A stretch of 64,000 bases of DNA from CATQHS01 sp965203375. GTDB taxonomy: Bacteria; Actinomycetota; Acidimicrobiia; Acidimicrobiales; Aldehydirespiratoraceae. The stretch lies in the NCBI GenBank assembly GCA_965203375.1, contig OZ241886.1:1612001-1676000 (forward strand). The letters run 5' to 3'. Within the stretch, counting starts at the first letter, position 1. The number at the start of each line of letters is the position of its first letter. Under the pieces are notes generated by a model. It was not told where the DNA came from. It worked only from the letters and a program-made list of their open reading frames with translations, and made no database searches. Shown here piece by piece: positions 26,423-34,605 of this stretch. The position numbers and the translations under genes were made by a program.

Positions 26423-26518
26423 GGCGAAGCCTCCTGGCGGCGAGGGCTGGCCGGTCCCGCTAACTGCACGGCGCCTCCTGGCGGCGGAGGGGCGGCCGCG
26501 TCCGCTAACGGCACGGTT
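26413..26518. repeat. PAP2/dxs junction in three degenerate copies (47 and 45 bp periods)
   Basis: CTAGCTGCACGGCG at 26413, CTAACTGCACGGCG at 26460 and CTAACGGCACGGTT at 26505 share following CCTCCTGGCGGCG blocks. Read on the minus strand, each copy contains a GTG closely followed by TAG: the first is the dxs start, the last the PAP2 stop. This suggests an ancestral overlap of stop and start that was duplicated. Confidence 0.82.
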
Positions 26519-27398
26519 CCAGCCGGGCCATCGGGGCCGGTCGGGCCGCCGGGGCCAGCCAGCCGGGCATGTGCCGGTGCAGCCTCGACCCCACCAGCCA
26601 TCCCCCGGCCACCGCCAGCGCTGCGCCCGCCGCGTCGATCCAGTAGTGGTTGGCCGTCACCACGACGGAGAACACGGTGAGCACCGGGTAGGAGACTAGG
26701 GCCCAGCGGGTCCAGCGCCGGCGGACCGCGGGCGCCGCGGCCAGGGCGCACCAGATGGCCCAGGCCACGTGCAGGCTGGGCATGGCCGCGTACTGGTTGG
26801 AGATCCCCACCATGGCCCACGACTCGAACGACCAGAGCCCGCCCGGGTCCACCAGCGTGTCCACGTACCCGTAGGCGGGGTCGCAGGCGCCGTACTCCCC
26901 GCAGTCGTTCAGCAGGCGGGGCGGCATCAGCGGGTAGAGGAGGAAGCCGACCAGCGCCAGCCCGGTGGTGGCCCCCAGCACCGTCCGCCACCGCCCGTAG
27001 CGGGCCGGGTGGCGCACGAACAGGAACACCATGACCGCGATGGTCACCCCGAAATGGAGGGTCCCGTAGAAGACGTTCCAGAACACGATGAACGGGTCCC
27101 AGCCGATGAACAGGTCTTGGACGCCCTTCTCCACGTACAGGCCCAGGGCCCGCTCCGCGGCGATCACCTCGCGGGCGTTGTCGATGGCGGCCTGGCGGAC
27201 CGATTCGCTCTGGTTCGAGCCGAACTGGTTGCGGACGGCGGTGTAGATCCCGTAGAAGCTGACGACGATCACCACCTCGATCCACCAGCGAAGCTGATGG
27301 CGGTCCGGCTCGGGCGGCGGGGGATCGGGGGACGCGTCGAAGCCGGTGCCGATGGGCGGGGCCGAGGGGCCCGGGTCCGGGAAGGCTCGGACGGGCAC
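26505..27398 (-). CDS. PAP2-superfamily membrane phosphatase/phosphotransferase
   Basis: The product (297 residues from GTG 27398) has about six membrane helices, a short basic/Pro-rich N-terminus, then YAAMPSLHVAWAIW (PAP2 motif with SxH) and VVTANHYWIDAAGA (HxxxD), spaced as in the inositol-phosphorylceramide-synthase-like branch of PAP2 proteins. The first PAP2 motif (KxxxxxxRP) is not obvious, as often in that branch. It may dephosphorylate a polyprenyl or lipid phosphate, or transfer a phospho-headgroup, at the outer membrane face. The gene is divergent from tldD. The exact start is uncertain because the upstream frame stays open through repeat sequence. Confidence 0.78.
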   Translation of the reverse strand: MPVRAFPDPGPSAPPIGTGFDASPDPPPPEPDRHQLRWWIEVVIVVSFYGIYTAVRNQFGSNQSESVRQAAIDNAREVIAAERALGLYVEKGVQDLFIGWDPFIVFWNVFYGTLHFGVTIAVMVFLFVRHPARYGRWRTVLGATTGLALVGFLLYPLMPPRLLNDCGEYGACDPAYGYVDTLVDPGGLWSFESWAMVGISNQYAAMPSLHVAWAIWCALAAAPAVRRRWTRWALVSYPVLTVFSVVVTANHYWIDAAGAALAVAGGWLVGSRLHRHMPGWLAPAARPAPMARLEPCR

Positions 27399-27401
27399 GA
27401 C

Positions 27402-27509
27402 GGTTACGATACCGGGCCATCCCCGACCCCATCGGGAGACGTTCCGGCTCAGCATAGGCAACAGCCCCAGGCTGGTTACGATGCCGGGCCATCCCCGACC
27501 CCACGGGAG
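27402..27509. repeat. 72-bp-period duplication in the PAP2/tldD divergent spacer
   Basis: GGTTACGATACCGGGCCATC at 27402 and GGTTACGATGCCGGGCCATC at 27474 both continue with CCCGACCCCA and a GGGAG tract. The second copy brings the tldD ribosome site (GGGAGGAG at 27505-27512); the first has GGGAG near 27434. Only this duplication is seen between the divergent genes. Confidence 0.82.
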
Positions 27510-27518
27510 GAGAAGCCG

Positions 27519-28937
27519 GTGCCGACCTCGGATCTGGATCGAGAACTGCTGCCCCGGGAGCTGGTGGACGAGACGCTGACCGCCGCCCTGCGCACTGGGG
27601 GGGAGCTGGCCGAGATCTTCGTCGAGGACCGGCGGTCGTCCTCGGCCGTGCTCGACGACGGCCGGATCGAGGAGCTGGTGTCGGGCCGGAGCCGGGGCGC
27701 GGGCATACGGGTCGTGTCCGGCGAGACCACCGGGTTCGCCCACACCGCCGACCTCAGCCGGTCGGGCCTGGCCTCCGCCGCGGCGGCCGCCGCGGCCGCG
27801 GCCCGCTCGGGCGGCGGCGGCCACCGGACGGTCGAGGTCGGCCCCGCCGCCGGGGCCGCTCCGGTGAGGGTGCGGATCCCCCCCGAGGCGGTGCCCAAGG
27901 CGGCCAAGGTGGAGCTTTTGACCGCGGCCGACGCCGCCGCCCGCTCCGAGGGCGCGGCCATCACCCAGGTCGCGGCCCGCTACGGCGACAGCCGCCGCCG
28001 GATACTGGTGGCCAACAGCGACGGCCTACTGGCCGCCGACGACCAGGTGCGCACCCTGTTCTCGGTGTCGTGCGTGGCCGCCGGCGACACCGGGATGCAG
28101 ACCGGACGGGAGACGGCCGGCCGCACCGAGGGGTTCGAGCTCTTCGACGCCTGCGACGTGTCCGACATGGCCCGCCGGGCCGCCCGCCGGGCCCTGACCA
28201 AGCTGAAGGCCCGGCCCGCGCCCAGCGGGACCATGCCGGTGGTGGTCGGCCCGGGCGGGGGCGGGGTGCTGTTCCACGAGGCCTGCGGCCACGGGCTCGA
28301 GGCCGACCTGGTGGCCAAGTCGGCCTCGGTGTTCGCGGGCCGCATCGGCGATCAGGTGGCCGTCCCGCTGGTCACCCTGGTCGACGACGGGACCATGGCC
28401 GGGGAGTGGGGCCACTACGCCATCGACGACGAGGGCCGCCCGGCCGGCCGCAACGTGCTGATCGACCGGGGCGTGCTCACCGACTACATGTGGGACCGGC
28501 TCCGGGCCGACAAGCAGGGCCGGGCCAGCTCGGGCAACGGCCGCCGCCAGAGCTACCAGTACCTGCCCATGGTGCGCATGACCAACACCTTCATCGGCCC
28601 CGGCGGCGACGACCCCGACGACATCGTGGCCGGCACCGAGAGGGGCGTGTACGTGGCCCAGCTCGGCGGCGGCCAGGTCAACACCGCCACCGGCGACTTC
28701 GTGTTCGGCATGACCGAGGCCTACCTGATCTCCAACGGCGAGATCGCCGAGCCCATCCGGGAGGGGAACCTGATCGGCAACGGCCCCGAGGTGCTGACCG
28801 GCATCGACGCCCTGGGGAACGACTTCGCCATGGGCTCGCCCGGCACCTGCGGCAAGGACGGGCAGGGGGTGCCGGTGGGCGACGGGACCCCCACCCTGCG
28901 GGTGGCCGCCCTCACCGTCGGCGGCACCGCGGCCTGA
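27519..28937 (+). CDS. tldD: TldD-type metalloprotease subunit
   Basis: The 472-residue protein shows the TldD signature: VLFHEACGHGLEADLV (HExxxH zinc site), the preceding VVVGPGGGG, then DDGTMAGEWGHYAIDDEG, RGVLTDYMWD, GQVNTATGDFVFGMTEAYLI and C-terminal GSPGTCGKDGQGVPVG. TldD carries the zinc site of the TldD/TldE heterodimer that trims unfolded peptides or leader peptides. GTG 27519 follows a good SD (GGGAGGAG). The partner gene starts 109 bp downstream. Confidence 0.93.
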   Translation: MPTSDLDRELLPRELVDETLTAALRTGGELAEIFVEDRRSSSAVLDDGRIEELVSGRSRGAGIRVVSGETTGFAHTADLSRSGLASAAAAAAAAARSGGGGHRTVEVGPAAGAAPVRVRIPPEAVPKAAKVELLTAADAAARSEGAAITQVAARYGDSRRRILVANSDGLLAADDQVRTLFSVSCVAAGDTGMQTGRETAGRTEGFELFDACDVSDMARRAARRALTKLKARPAPSGTMPVVVGPGGGGVLFHEACGHGLEADLVAKSASVFAGRIGDQVAVPLVTLVDDGTMAGEWGHYAIDDEGRPAGRNVLIDRGVLTDYMWDRLRADKQGRASSGNGRRQSYQYLPMVRMTNTFIGPGGDDPDDIVAGTERGVYVAQLGGGQVNTATGDFVFGMTEAYLISNGEIAEPIREGNLIGNGPEVLTGIDALGNDFAMGSPGTCGKDGQGVPVGDGTPTLRVAALTVGGTAA

Positions 28938-28944
28938 AGAACCC

Positions 28945-29069
28945 GTGAGCGATCCCCGGATCGTTGAAGCTCGCCGCCGCCTTGATCGAGGCCGAGTGAG
29001 CCAGCCGCTGCCCGTCGTCGGGGGCGCCGCGACCCGAGGGCGCCCGTGAGCGAGTCGCTGCTTGACGTC
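28945..29069. repeat. tldE start region present in about three degenerate copies (50-51 bp)
   Basis: GTGAGCGATCC at 28945, GTGAGCCAGCCGCTGCCCGT at 28996 and the true start GTGAGCGAGTCGCTGCTTGA at 29046 are spaced 51 and 50 bp. No separate gene lies in 28938-29045. Confidence 0.7.
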
Positions 29070-30392
29070 GCTCGGCGGGTGGTGGGCTGGGCCGCCGACG
29101 GCGAGGAGGTGGAGGCCTTCGTGGTGAGGGCCCGCGAGACCGAGGTGCGGGCCTACGAGGGCGAGGTGGAGTCGCTCACCGTGGCCGAGTCGGAGGGGAT
29201 GGGGGTGCGGGTGGTGCGCGACAACCGCCAGGGCTTCGCCTACGCCGGCACCCTCGAGGTCGCGGCCTTGGAGGAGGCCCTGCGGGAGAGCCGCGACAAC
29301 GCCCGGTTCGCCACCGCCGACGAGCACGCCGGGCTGGCCGCCCCCGACGGGGTGGAGCCCGCCGCCCTGGACCTCCACCGGCCCGAGCTGGAGGACTTCC
29401 CCGTCGAGGCCAAGGTGGAGCTGGCCCTGGAGCTGGAGCGGGCCACCCGGTCGGCCGATCCCCGCATCACCGGCGTCGAGTCGGCCGAGTACTCCGACAC
29501 CGTCTACGCCTCGGCCGTGGCCTCCACCGCCGGGGTGGCCGCGGCCGGCGCCGAGACGGGCTGCTGCCTGTCGTCCTACAGCCTGGCCTCCGACGGCGAC
29601 GAGACCCAGACCGGCTTCGGGTACTCCGTGGCCCGGGCGCCGGCCGGGCTCGATGCCGCCCGGGCCGCGGCCGACTCGGCCGAGCGGGCCGTCCGCCTGC
29701 TCGGGGCGGCCAAGCCGCCCACCGCCCGGCTCACCGTGGTGCTCGACCCCTTCGTCACCGCCCAGTTGCTGGCCATCGTCGGGTCCACCCTCTCCGGTGA
29801 GGCCGTGCTCAAGGGCCGGTCGCTGTTCGCCGACCGCATGGGCGAGGCGGTGGCCGTGCCGGCGGTGACCCTCATCGACGACGCCACCGAGCCGGCCGCC
29901 TTCACCGCCTCGGCCATCGACGACGAGGGCCTGGCCACCCGGCCGGTGGAGCTGATCTCCGACGGGGTGCTGGGGGCCTTCCTCTACGACAGCTACAACG
30001 CCCGCCGGGCCGGCGCCGCCTCCACCGGCTCGGCGGTGCGCAGCGGCTACGCCGGGACCCCCACCGCGGGCTACCAGGCCCTGCGGCTCCGGCCCGGGCC
30101 GCGGTCGCAGGCCGAGATCGTGGCCGACATCGACGACGGGCTGCTGGTGCAGGGCGTGACCGGGATGCACAGCGGCGTCAACCCGGTGTCGGGGGACTTC
30201 TCCACCGGGGCGGAGGGGCTGCGCATCCGGGGCGGGGAGCTGGCCGAGCCGGTCCGGGAGATGACCATCGCCAGCACCCTGCAGCGCCTGCTCACCGACG
30301 TGGTCGAGGTGGGCGGCGACTTGGAGTGGCTGCCCATGAGCGCGGCCGGGGTCAGCCTGGCCATCGCCGACGTGACCATGTCGGGCGCCTGA
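29046..30392 (+). CDS. pmbA: TldE/PmbA-type subunit
   Basis: The 448-residue protein is the non-zinc partner of TldD: EVRAYEGEVESLTVAESEGMG near the N-terminus, LTVVLDPFVTAQLLAIVGST in the middle in place of HExxxH, then DEGLATRPVELISDGVLGAFLYDSYNARRAG and GMHSGVNPVSGDFSTGAEGL at the C-terminus. The lack of a zinc site is normal for TldE. GTG 29046 starts at the conserved N-terminus. It forms a two-gene unit with tldD. Confidence 0.92.
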   Translation: MSESLLDVARRVVGWAADGEEVEAFVVRARETEVRAYEGEVESLTVAESEGMGVRVVRDNRQGFAYAGTLEVAALEEALRESRDNARFATADEHAGLAAPDGVEPAALDLHRPELEDFPVEAKVELALELERATRSADPRITGVESAEYSDTVYASAVASTAGVAAAGAETGCCLSSYSLASDGDETQTGFGYSVARAPAGLDAARAAADSAERAVRLLGAAKPPTARLTVVLDPFVTAQLLAIVGSTLSGEAVLKGRSLFADRMGEAVAVPAVTLIDDATEPAAFTASAIDDEGLATRPVELISDGVLGAFLYDSYNARRAGAASTGSAVRSGYAGTPTAGYQALRLRPGPRSQAEIVADIDDGLLVQGVTGMHSGVNPVSGDFSTGAEGLRIRGGELAEPVREMTIASTLQRLLTDVVEVGGDLEWLPMSAAGVSLAIADVTMSGA

Positions 30393-30417
30393 GAACCCCG
30401 ATCCCTCCCCTCAAGCC

Positions 30418-30552
30418 GTGTCGGTGATCGGGCCCTGGTTCTGGGGGTGGTGCCGGTGATCGGGGCCTTGGTTCTGGGGGTGCCGTGTCGGTGATCGGGG
30501 CCCTGGTTCTGGTGGCGCCGTGTCGGTGATCGAGGCCCTGGTTCTGGGGGTG
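30418..30552 (+). repeat. uppP start region in four tandem copies (32-35 bp)
   Basis: GTGTCGGTGATCGGGGCCCT-type units begin at 30418, 30450, 30485 and 30520, each followed by GGTTCTGG(GGGTG). The last is the true uppP start, encoding MSVIEALVLGVV; the other three encode near-identical peptides but are out of frame or stopped. They fill the 127-bp gap between pmbA and uppP. Confidence 0.9.
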
Positions 30553-31332
30553 GTTCAGGGGCTGTCGGAGTTTCTGCCCGTGTCCTCCAGCGGGCACTTG
30601 GAGATCGTGCGCTGGCTCATGGGCTGGGACGATCTGCCGCCCGACACCGAGACGGCCTTCGACGTGGCCGTCCATCTGGGAACGCTGGTCGGGGCGGTGG
30701 CCTACCTGCGCCGCGACGTGGCCCGCTACCTGGCGGCCGGGCTGGCCCCCGTCCTGGGCCGGGCCCCGCTCACCGGCGACGGCCGAGCGGCCTGGGCCCT
30801 GGTCGTCTCGGCCGTCCCGGCCGGTTTGGCGGGGACGGCGCTGGCCGACGAGATCGCCGGCTTCGACAGCATCGCCGCGGTGGCGGTGCTGCTGGCCGGG
30901 TTCGGCCTGGTGCTGTGGGCGGCCGACCGGGCCCCCCAGCGCCGGGACGAGGCCGACTTCGGGTTCGCCCACGCCTTGGCCATGGGCGCCGGTCAGGCCC
31001 TGGCCCTGATGCCCGGCGTGTCCCGCTCGGGGATCACCATGTCGGTCGGGCGCGGCCTCGGCTACAGCCGCCCGGCCGCGGCCCGCCTGGCCTTCTTGAT
31101 GAGCCTGCCCGTCATCGGCGGCGCCGGGGTCTTCTCGCTGGCCGGCGCCTCCATCCCGGCGGAGTTCTGGACCGCCTTCGCGGCGGGGACGCTGGCCTCG
31201 GCCGTCACCGGCTGGCTGGCGGTGTGGACCACCCTGCGGGTGGTGAGCCGCATCGGCCTGACGCCCTTCGTCGTCTATCGAGTGGCGCTGGCCCTGGCCG
31301 TCCTCGGTCTGCTGGCCACCCCCTGGCGATGA
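30520..31332 (+). CDS. uppP: Undecaprenyl-diphosphatase (BacA/UppP)
   Basis: A 270-residue protein with about seven to eight membrane helices. The N-terminal VVQGLSEFLPVSSSGHLE contains the (E/Q)xxxE motif and the conserved SSSGH, and LMPGVSRSGITM is the second catalytic PGxSRSxxT motif. It dephosphorylates undecaprenyl diphosphate, recycling the carrier for peptidoglycan and surface glycans. GTG 30520 is the fourth copy of a repeated start; the SD context in this repeat is poor. It is on the same strand as pmbA but separated by the repeat. Confidence 0.95.
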   Translation: MSVIEALVLGVVQGLSEFLPVSSSGHLEIVRWLMGWDDLPPDTETAFDVAVHLGTLVGAVAYLRRDVARYLAAGLAPVLGRAPLTGDGRAAWALVVSAVPAGLAGTALADEIAGFDSIAAVAVLLAGFGLVLWAADRAPQRRDEADFGFAHALAMGAGQALALMPGVSRSGITMSVGRGLGYSRPAAARLAFLMSLPVIGGAGVFSLAGASIPAEFWTAFAAGTLASAVTGWLAVWTTLRVVSRIGLTPFVVYRVALALAVLGLLATPWR

Positions 31333-31342
31333 AACCCCGCCG

Positions 31343-31798
31343 CTAGGGCTGGGGGGCCAGAACCAGGGTCACGCCGCCGTCGGCTACGGCGCCGATGACC
31401 GCGGCCACCTGATCGGGCCGGACCGCGATCACCGCCTCGCCGCCCGACGAGTACACCACTTCGGCCCCGGCCACCACCCGCTGGCCGGTGCTCGCCGCGT
31501 GGACGTCTACTGCATCGCCGGCCTCGAACCCGTCCCAGGCCGCTTCCACCACCACGCCCCGGGCGCCCTCGGGCAGGCGGGAAGCGGATCGGCCGGCCGG
31601 ACCCGAGCCGGCTTCACCGAGCCCGGCGCCGGGCTGTTCGGAGCCCGCCGATCCGAGAACCAACAGCACGCACACGGCCGCGCCGGCCGCCGCCGCCCAG
31701 CGCAGCCCCCGGCACCGGTACCGGGTGGTGAGGAACCATCCGATTGCCGCCCGACCCCGCCCCTCGGCGGGCCGGGCCAGGCCGCCGCCGCTCGGCAT
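31343..31798 (-). CDS. SAF-domain membrane-anchored protein
   Basis: The 151-residue protein has a basic N-terminus, one membrane helix (LRWAAAAGAAVCVLLVLG, ~33-50), a Gly/Ala-rich spacer and a C-terminal domain (LPEGARGVVVEAAWDGFEAGDAVDV..AVIAVRPDQVAAVIGAVADGGVTLVL) of SAF/CpaB type. The ATG at 31798 has a good SD (GAAAGGAAGG) just upstream. In actinomycetes such proteins commonly follow an FmdB zinc-ribbon gene, as here, and no pilus genes are nearby. Its function is unknown. Confidence 0.72.
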   Translation of the reverse strand: MPSGGGLARPAEGRGRAAIGWFLTTRYRCRGLRWAAAAGAAVCVLLVLGSAGSEQPGAGLGEAGSGPAGRSASRLPEGARGVVVEAAWDGFEAGDAVDVHAASTGQRVVAGAEVVYSSGGEAVIAVRPDQVAAVIGAVADGGVTLVLAPQP

Positions 31799-31842
31799 AG
31801 GCCTTCCTTTCGTCGTTCTTGGAAGGGGGAAGCGGGCCCGGG

Positions 31843-31956
31843 GCCCGGTTGCGTCGAGCCGTCAGACTCGGGGTGGGAGGAAGCTGAACAGCCCGGTTGC
31901 GTCGAGCCGTCAGACTCGGGGTGGGAGGAAGCTGAACAGCCCGGTTGCGTCGAGCC
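31843..31956. repeat. 48-bp tandem repeat, two perfect copies plus a partial third
   Basis: A unit beginning GCCCGGTTGCGTCGAGCC starts at 31843, 31891 and 31939. The first two copies match over the whole 48 bp; the third diverges after 18 bp. A flanking TCTTGGAAGGGGGAAGCGG-like block at ~31817 recurs near 31975. It lies in the 223-bp gap between the FmdB-like and SAF genes. Confidence 0.9.
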
Positions 31957-32021
31957 ACCGGGCTTCGGGGTTTGTCTTGGAGGGGGAAGCGGTATGGGAG
32001 GGGGGGCGGCCCGAGGGCCGG

Positions 32022-32483
32022 TTACGTCGAGGCCGTTTGGGAGACGCCCGACTTGGAGCGGCCTGAGTCGGACCCGCTCGACTTGGAGCCCCCGGTGCCG
32101 CCCGAATCGGACCCGCTCGAACTGCCTGAGTCCGAACTGCCCGATCCCGAGCTGCCCGAGCCGGACGACCCGGTGTCTGAGCCCGAGCCGGAGTCGCTGG
32201 AAGCGGAGTCGCCGCCGCCGCCCGAGGCGCTCGACTCCTTGGCCATCTCGCGCTCCTTGCGGCGGCCGCTGGCGTTGCTGCCGTGGTCGTTCTTGTAGAA
32301 ACCGTCGCCCTTGAACGCGATGCCCACGCCGGTGAAGACCTTCCGCACCGGCCCCCGGCCGGGGGCGGTGCAGGCCGTCGGCCCGCCCTCCTCCGGGCAT
32401 ACGGTGAGGGCGTCGTCGCTGAACGACTGGCGGATCTCGAACTGCGCCTCGCAGCGGTCGCACCGATAGTCGTACATCGGCAT
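32022..32483 (-). CDS. FmdB-family zinc ribbon protein with Ser/Gly-rich tail
   Basis: The 153-residue protein starts MPMYDYRCDRCEAQFEIRQ and shows the FmdB zinc ribbon, with C8xxC11 and later Cys residues in VCPEEGGPTAC, then RKVFTGVGIAFKGDGFYKND, the usual end of the domain. The last ~75 residues are almost only Ser, Gly, Asp and Lys (SGSDTGSSGSGSSGSGSS), longer than usual. The ATG at 32483 fits the family exactly. Function is unknown. It probably lies in one unit with the SAF gene downstream and is divergent from plsY. Confidence 0.85.
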   Translation of the reverse strand: MPMYDYRCDRCEAQFEIRQSFSDDALTVCPEEGGPTACTAPGRGPVRKVFTGVGIAFKGDGFYKNDHGSNASGRRKEREMAKESSASGGGGDSASSDSGSGSDTGSSGSGSSGSGSSDSGSSSGSDSGGTGGSKSSGSDSGRSKSGVSQTAST

Positions 32484-32531
32484 GGCGAGCGAGGATACCG
32501 GCGACCGCCGCCGACACCCTACGATTAACTC

Positions 32532-33308
32532 GTGATGTTCGCCGCCGTCTCGGTGGAGACCGCGCTAACCGCGGCCGTCTCGGCCGGGGCCGCCTACGCC
32601 ATCGGCATGTTCCCCACCGCGTCCTTGGTGGGGCGGCGGATCGGCCGGGACCCGCACAAAGAGGGGTCGGGCAACCCCGGCGCCTCCAACGTGTACCGCC
32701 TGGGGGGCAAGCGGGCCGGGCTGGTGGTGGTGGCGGGCGACATGGCCAAGGGCTTCGCCCCCACCCTGGCGGCCTGGCTGGTGTGGGGCTGGCCCGCGGC
32801 CGGAGCGGCCTGGCTCGGGGCCGTGGCCGGCCACGTCTGGCCCGCGGCCCGCAAGTTCCGGGGCGGAGGCAAGGGCATGGCGGCCACGGGCGGGGGCGCG
32901 CTGGCGCTGGAGCCGATCGCCGCCATCGTCTGCGCCGTTCTCTTCGCCGTCGTGGTGAGGGTCACCCGCATCGCCGCGCTCGGCTCGCTGATGGCGGTCG
33001 TCGCCTACCCGCTGCTGGTGGCTTGGTGGTTCGGCTGGACGGCCGGGCAGGTGGCGGTGGCCGCGGCCGCCAGCGCGGTCGTGATCCTCCGCCACTGGTC
33101 CAACATCTCCCGACTGGTCCGGGGCCGAGAGCACCGGGTGGCCCGAGTCCCCCATCAGCCCGCCGGGGATCGGGATCGGGTCCCCGATCGGCCCGCCGCC
33201 GATGGGGCCCGAGTTCCCGATCAGCCCGCCGGGAATCGGGATCGAGCCTCCGACGAGCTGGCCGGGGATCGGGATCGGGATCGGGTCGCGACCAACGAGC
33301 CTGACTGA
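32532..33308 (+). CDS. plsY: Glycerol-3-phosphate acyltransferase PlsY
   Basis: The protein of 258 residues has about five membrane helices and the PlsY motifs: GSGNPGASNVYRLGGKRAG (first conserved loop), VAGHVWPAARKFRGGGKGMA (second) and VVILRHWSNISRLVRGREHR (third). It transfers acyl from acyl-phosphate to glycerol-3-phosphate, starting phospholipid synthesis. After residue ~200 comes an extra ~55-residue hydrophilic tail made of repeated DQPAGNRDR-like units encoded by a 66-bp DNA repeat. GTG 32532 and ATG 32535 are both possible starts. The moeA gene follows after 15 bp. Confidence 0.92.
   Translation: MMFAAVSVETALTAAVSAGAAYAIGMFPTASLVGRRIGRDPHKEGSGNPGASNVYRLGGKRAGLVVVAGDMAKGFAPTLAAWLVWGWPAAGAAWLGAVAGHVWPAARKFRGGGKGMAATGGGALALEPIAAIVCAVLFAVVVRVTRIAALGSLMAVVAYPLLVAWWFGWTAGQVAVAAAASAVVILRHWSNISRLVRGREHRVARVPHQPAGDRDRVPDRPAADGARVPDQPAGNRDRASDELAGDRDRDRVATNEPD
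33153..33246 (+). repeat. 66-bp-period repeat encoding the PlsY tail
   Basis: CATCAGCCCGCCGGGGATCG at 33153 and GATCAGCCCGCCGGGAATCG at 33219, with intervening degenerate GATCGG/GCCCGCC blocks, lie inside the 3' end of plsY and keep its frame (66 = 22 codons). Confidence 0.75.
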
Positions 33309-33323
33309 GCTACCTTCGGGGCC

Positions 33324-34520
33324 GTGATCCCGCTGTCTGAGGCCCGGGACCGGGTGCTGGCCCGGATCGCGCCGCTGCCGGGCCGACCCGTGCCGATCGG
33401 CGCCGCCCTGGGGCTGGTGCTGGCCGAGCCGGTGGCCTCGGCCGAGCCGGTGCCCGCCTTCGCCAACACGGCCATGGACGGCTTCGCCGTCCGGGCCGCC
33501 GACACCGCCGAGGCCCCGGTGGCCCTTGAAGTGGCGGGCACCGTGGCCGCGGGCGACCCCGGCGACGTGGAGGTCGGGCCCGGCCAGGCCGTCCGCATCA
33601 TGACCGGGGCCCCCATGCCGCCCGGCGCCGACGCGGTGGTGATGGTGGAGCGGACCCGCCCCGCCGAAGACGGCCGGGTCACCGTCGAGATCGCCGTCGA
33701 GCCCGGCAACCACGTCCGAGGCCCCGGAGAGGACATAGAGGCCGGCCAGGAGGTGTTCGCCGCCGGGGCCGTGCTGTCGCCCGGCCACTTGGGCGTGCTG
33801 GCCAGCATCGGGGTCTACGAGGTGGCGGCCTGCCCCCGCCCCCGGGTGGGGGTGCTCTCCACCGGCGACGAGCTGGTGGACGGGCCCGCGGAGCTGCGGC
33901 GGGGCCAGATCCGCGACTCCAACCGCCACACCCTGCTGGCCTTGGTGGCCCAGGCCGGGTTCGAGGGAGTGGACCTGGGCATCGCCGCCGACCGCGAGGC
34001 CGACATCGAGGCCGCCTTCGCCGCCGGGGCCCGCCGCTGCGACGCCATCTTGTCCTCCGGCGGGGTGTCGATGGGCGACTACGACTACGTGAAGGCGGTG
34101 CTGGACCGGATCGGCGACATGGACTGGATGCAGATAGCCATCAAGCCGGCCAAGCCCTTCGCCTTCGGGCTGGTGGACGCCACGCCGGTGTTCGGGCTGC
34201 CCGGCAACCCGGTGTCGTCCATGGTGAGCTTCGAGCTGCTGGCCAAGCCGGCGCTGCGGTTCATGGCAGGCTGCCCGGAGCCCGGCCCCGAGCTGGTGCC
34301 GGCGGTCAGCGCCGCCCCCCTGAGGCGGGGCTCAGACGGCAAGACCCACTACATGAGGGTGACGGCTAGCCGCGACGGCCGGGGCCGCTGGCAGGTGGCC
34401 CCCTCGGGGGGCCAGGGCTCCCATCAGCTCGCGGCCATGGCCCGGGCCGACGCCCTGGCCGTGGTGGCCGACGGAGCCGAGATCGGCCCCGGCGATCCGG
34501 TCGAGATCATCCTGCTCTAG
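33324..34520 (+). CDS. moeA: Molybdopterin molybdotransferase MoeA
   Basis: The 398-residue protein follows MoeA: PAFANTAMDGFAVRA, GQAVRIMTGAPMPPGADAVVMVE, GVLSTGDEL, GQIRDSNRHTLLALV, ILSSGGVSMGDYDYVK, FGLPGNPVSSMVSFELL. It inserts molybdate into adenylylated molybdopterin. GTG 33324 starts at the conserved PLSEARDRVL. It opens a Moco gene cluster (moeA-moaA-moaC) after plsY; no Moco riboswitch was seen. Its 3' end is repeated downstream together with the moaA start. Confidence 0.95.
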   Translation: MIPLSEARDRVLARIAPLPGRPVPIGAALGLVLAEPVASAEPVPAFANTAMDGFAVRAADTAEAPVALEVAGTVAAGDPGDVEVGPGQAVRIMTGAPMPPGADAVVMVERTRPAEDGRVTVEIAVEPGNHVRGPGEDIEAGQEVFAAGAVLSPGHLGVLASIGVYEVAACPRPRVGVLSTGDELVDGPAELRRGQIRDSNRHTLLALVAQAGFEGVDLGIAADREADIEAAFAAGARRCDAILSSGGVSMGDYDYVKAVLDRIGDMDWMQIAIKPAKPFAFGLVDATPVFGLPGNPVSSMVSFELLAKPALRFMAGCPEPGPELVPAVSAAPLRRGSDGKTHYMRVTASRDGRGRWQVAPSGGQGSHQLAAMARADALAVVADGAEIGPGDPVEIILL

Positions 34521-34605
34521 CCCGGTTCCGTGACGGTGAGCCCCTGCTCTAGCCCGGTTCCGTGACGGTCGAGACCATCCTGCCCTAGCCTGGACCCGTG
34601 ACGGC
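34511..34605 (+). repeat. moeA stop/moaA start junction in three copies
   Basis: CCTGCTCTAGCCCGGTTCCG at 34511 and 34543 and CCTGCCCTAGCCTGGACCCG at 34579 each continue with TGACGG. Each unit holds the TAG stop of moeA and the GTG start of moaA; the first stop and last start are the ones used. Confidence 0.9.

Noticed and set aside
26769..27518. 250-residue upstream extension of TldD
   Set aside because: It is antisense to the PAP2 gene and of biased composition; the GTG at 27519 has a strong SD and gives the normal TldD length.
31843..31986. 48-bp repeats considered as a CRISPR array
   Set aside because: Copies are directly tandem with no unique spacers, no cas genes are nearby, and the unit resembles the leader duplications found at other junctions.
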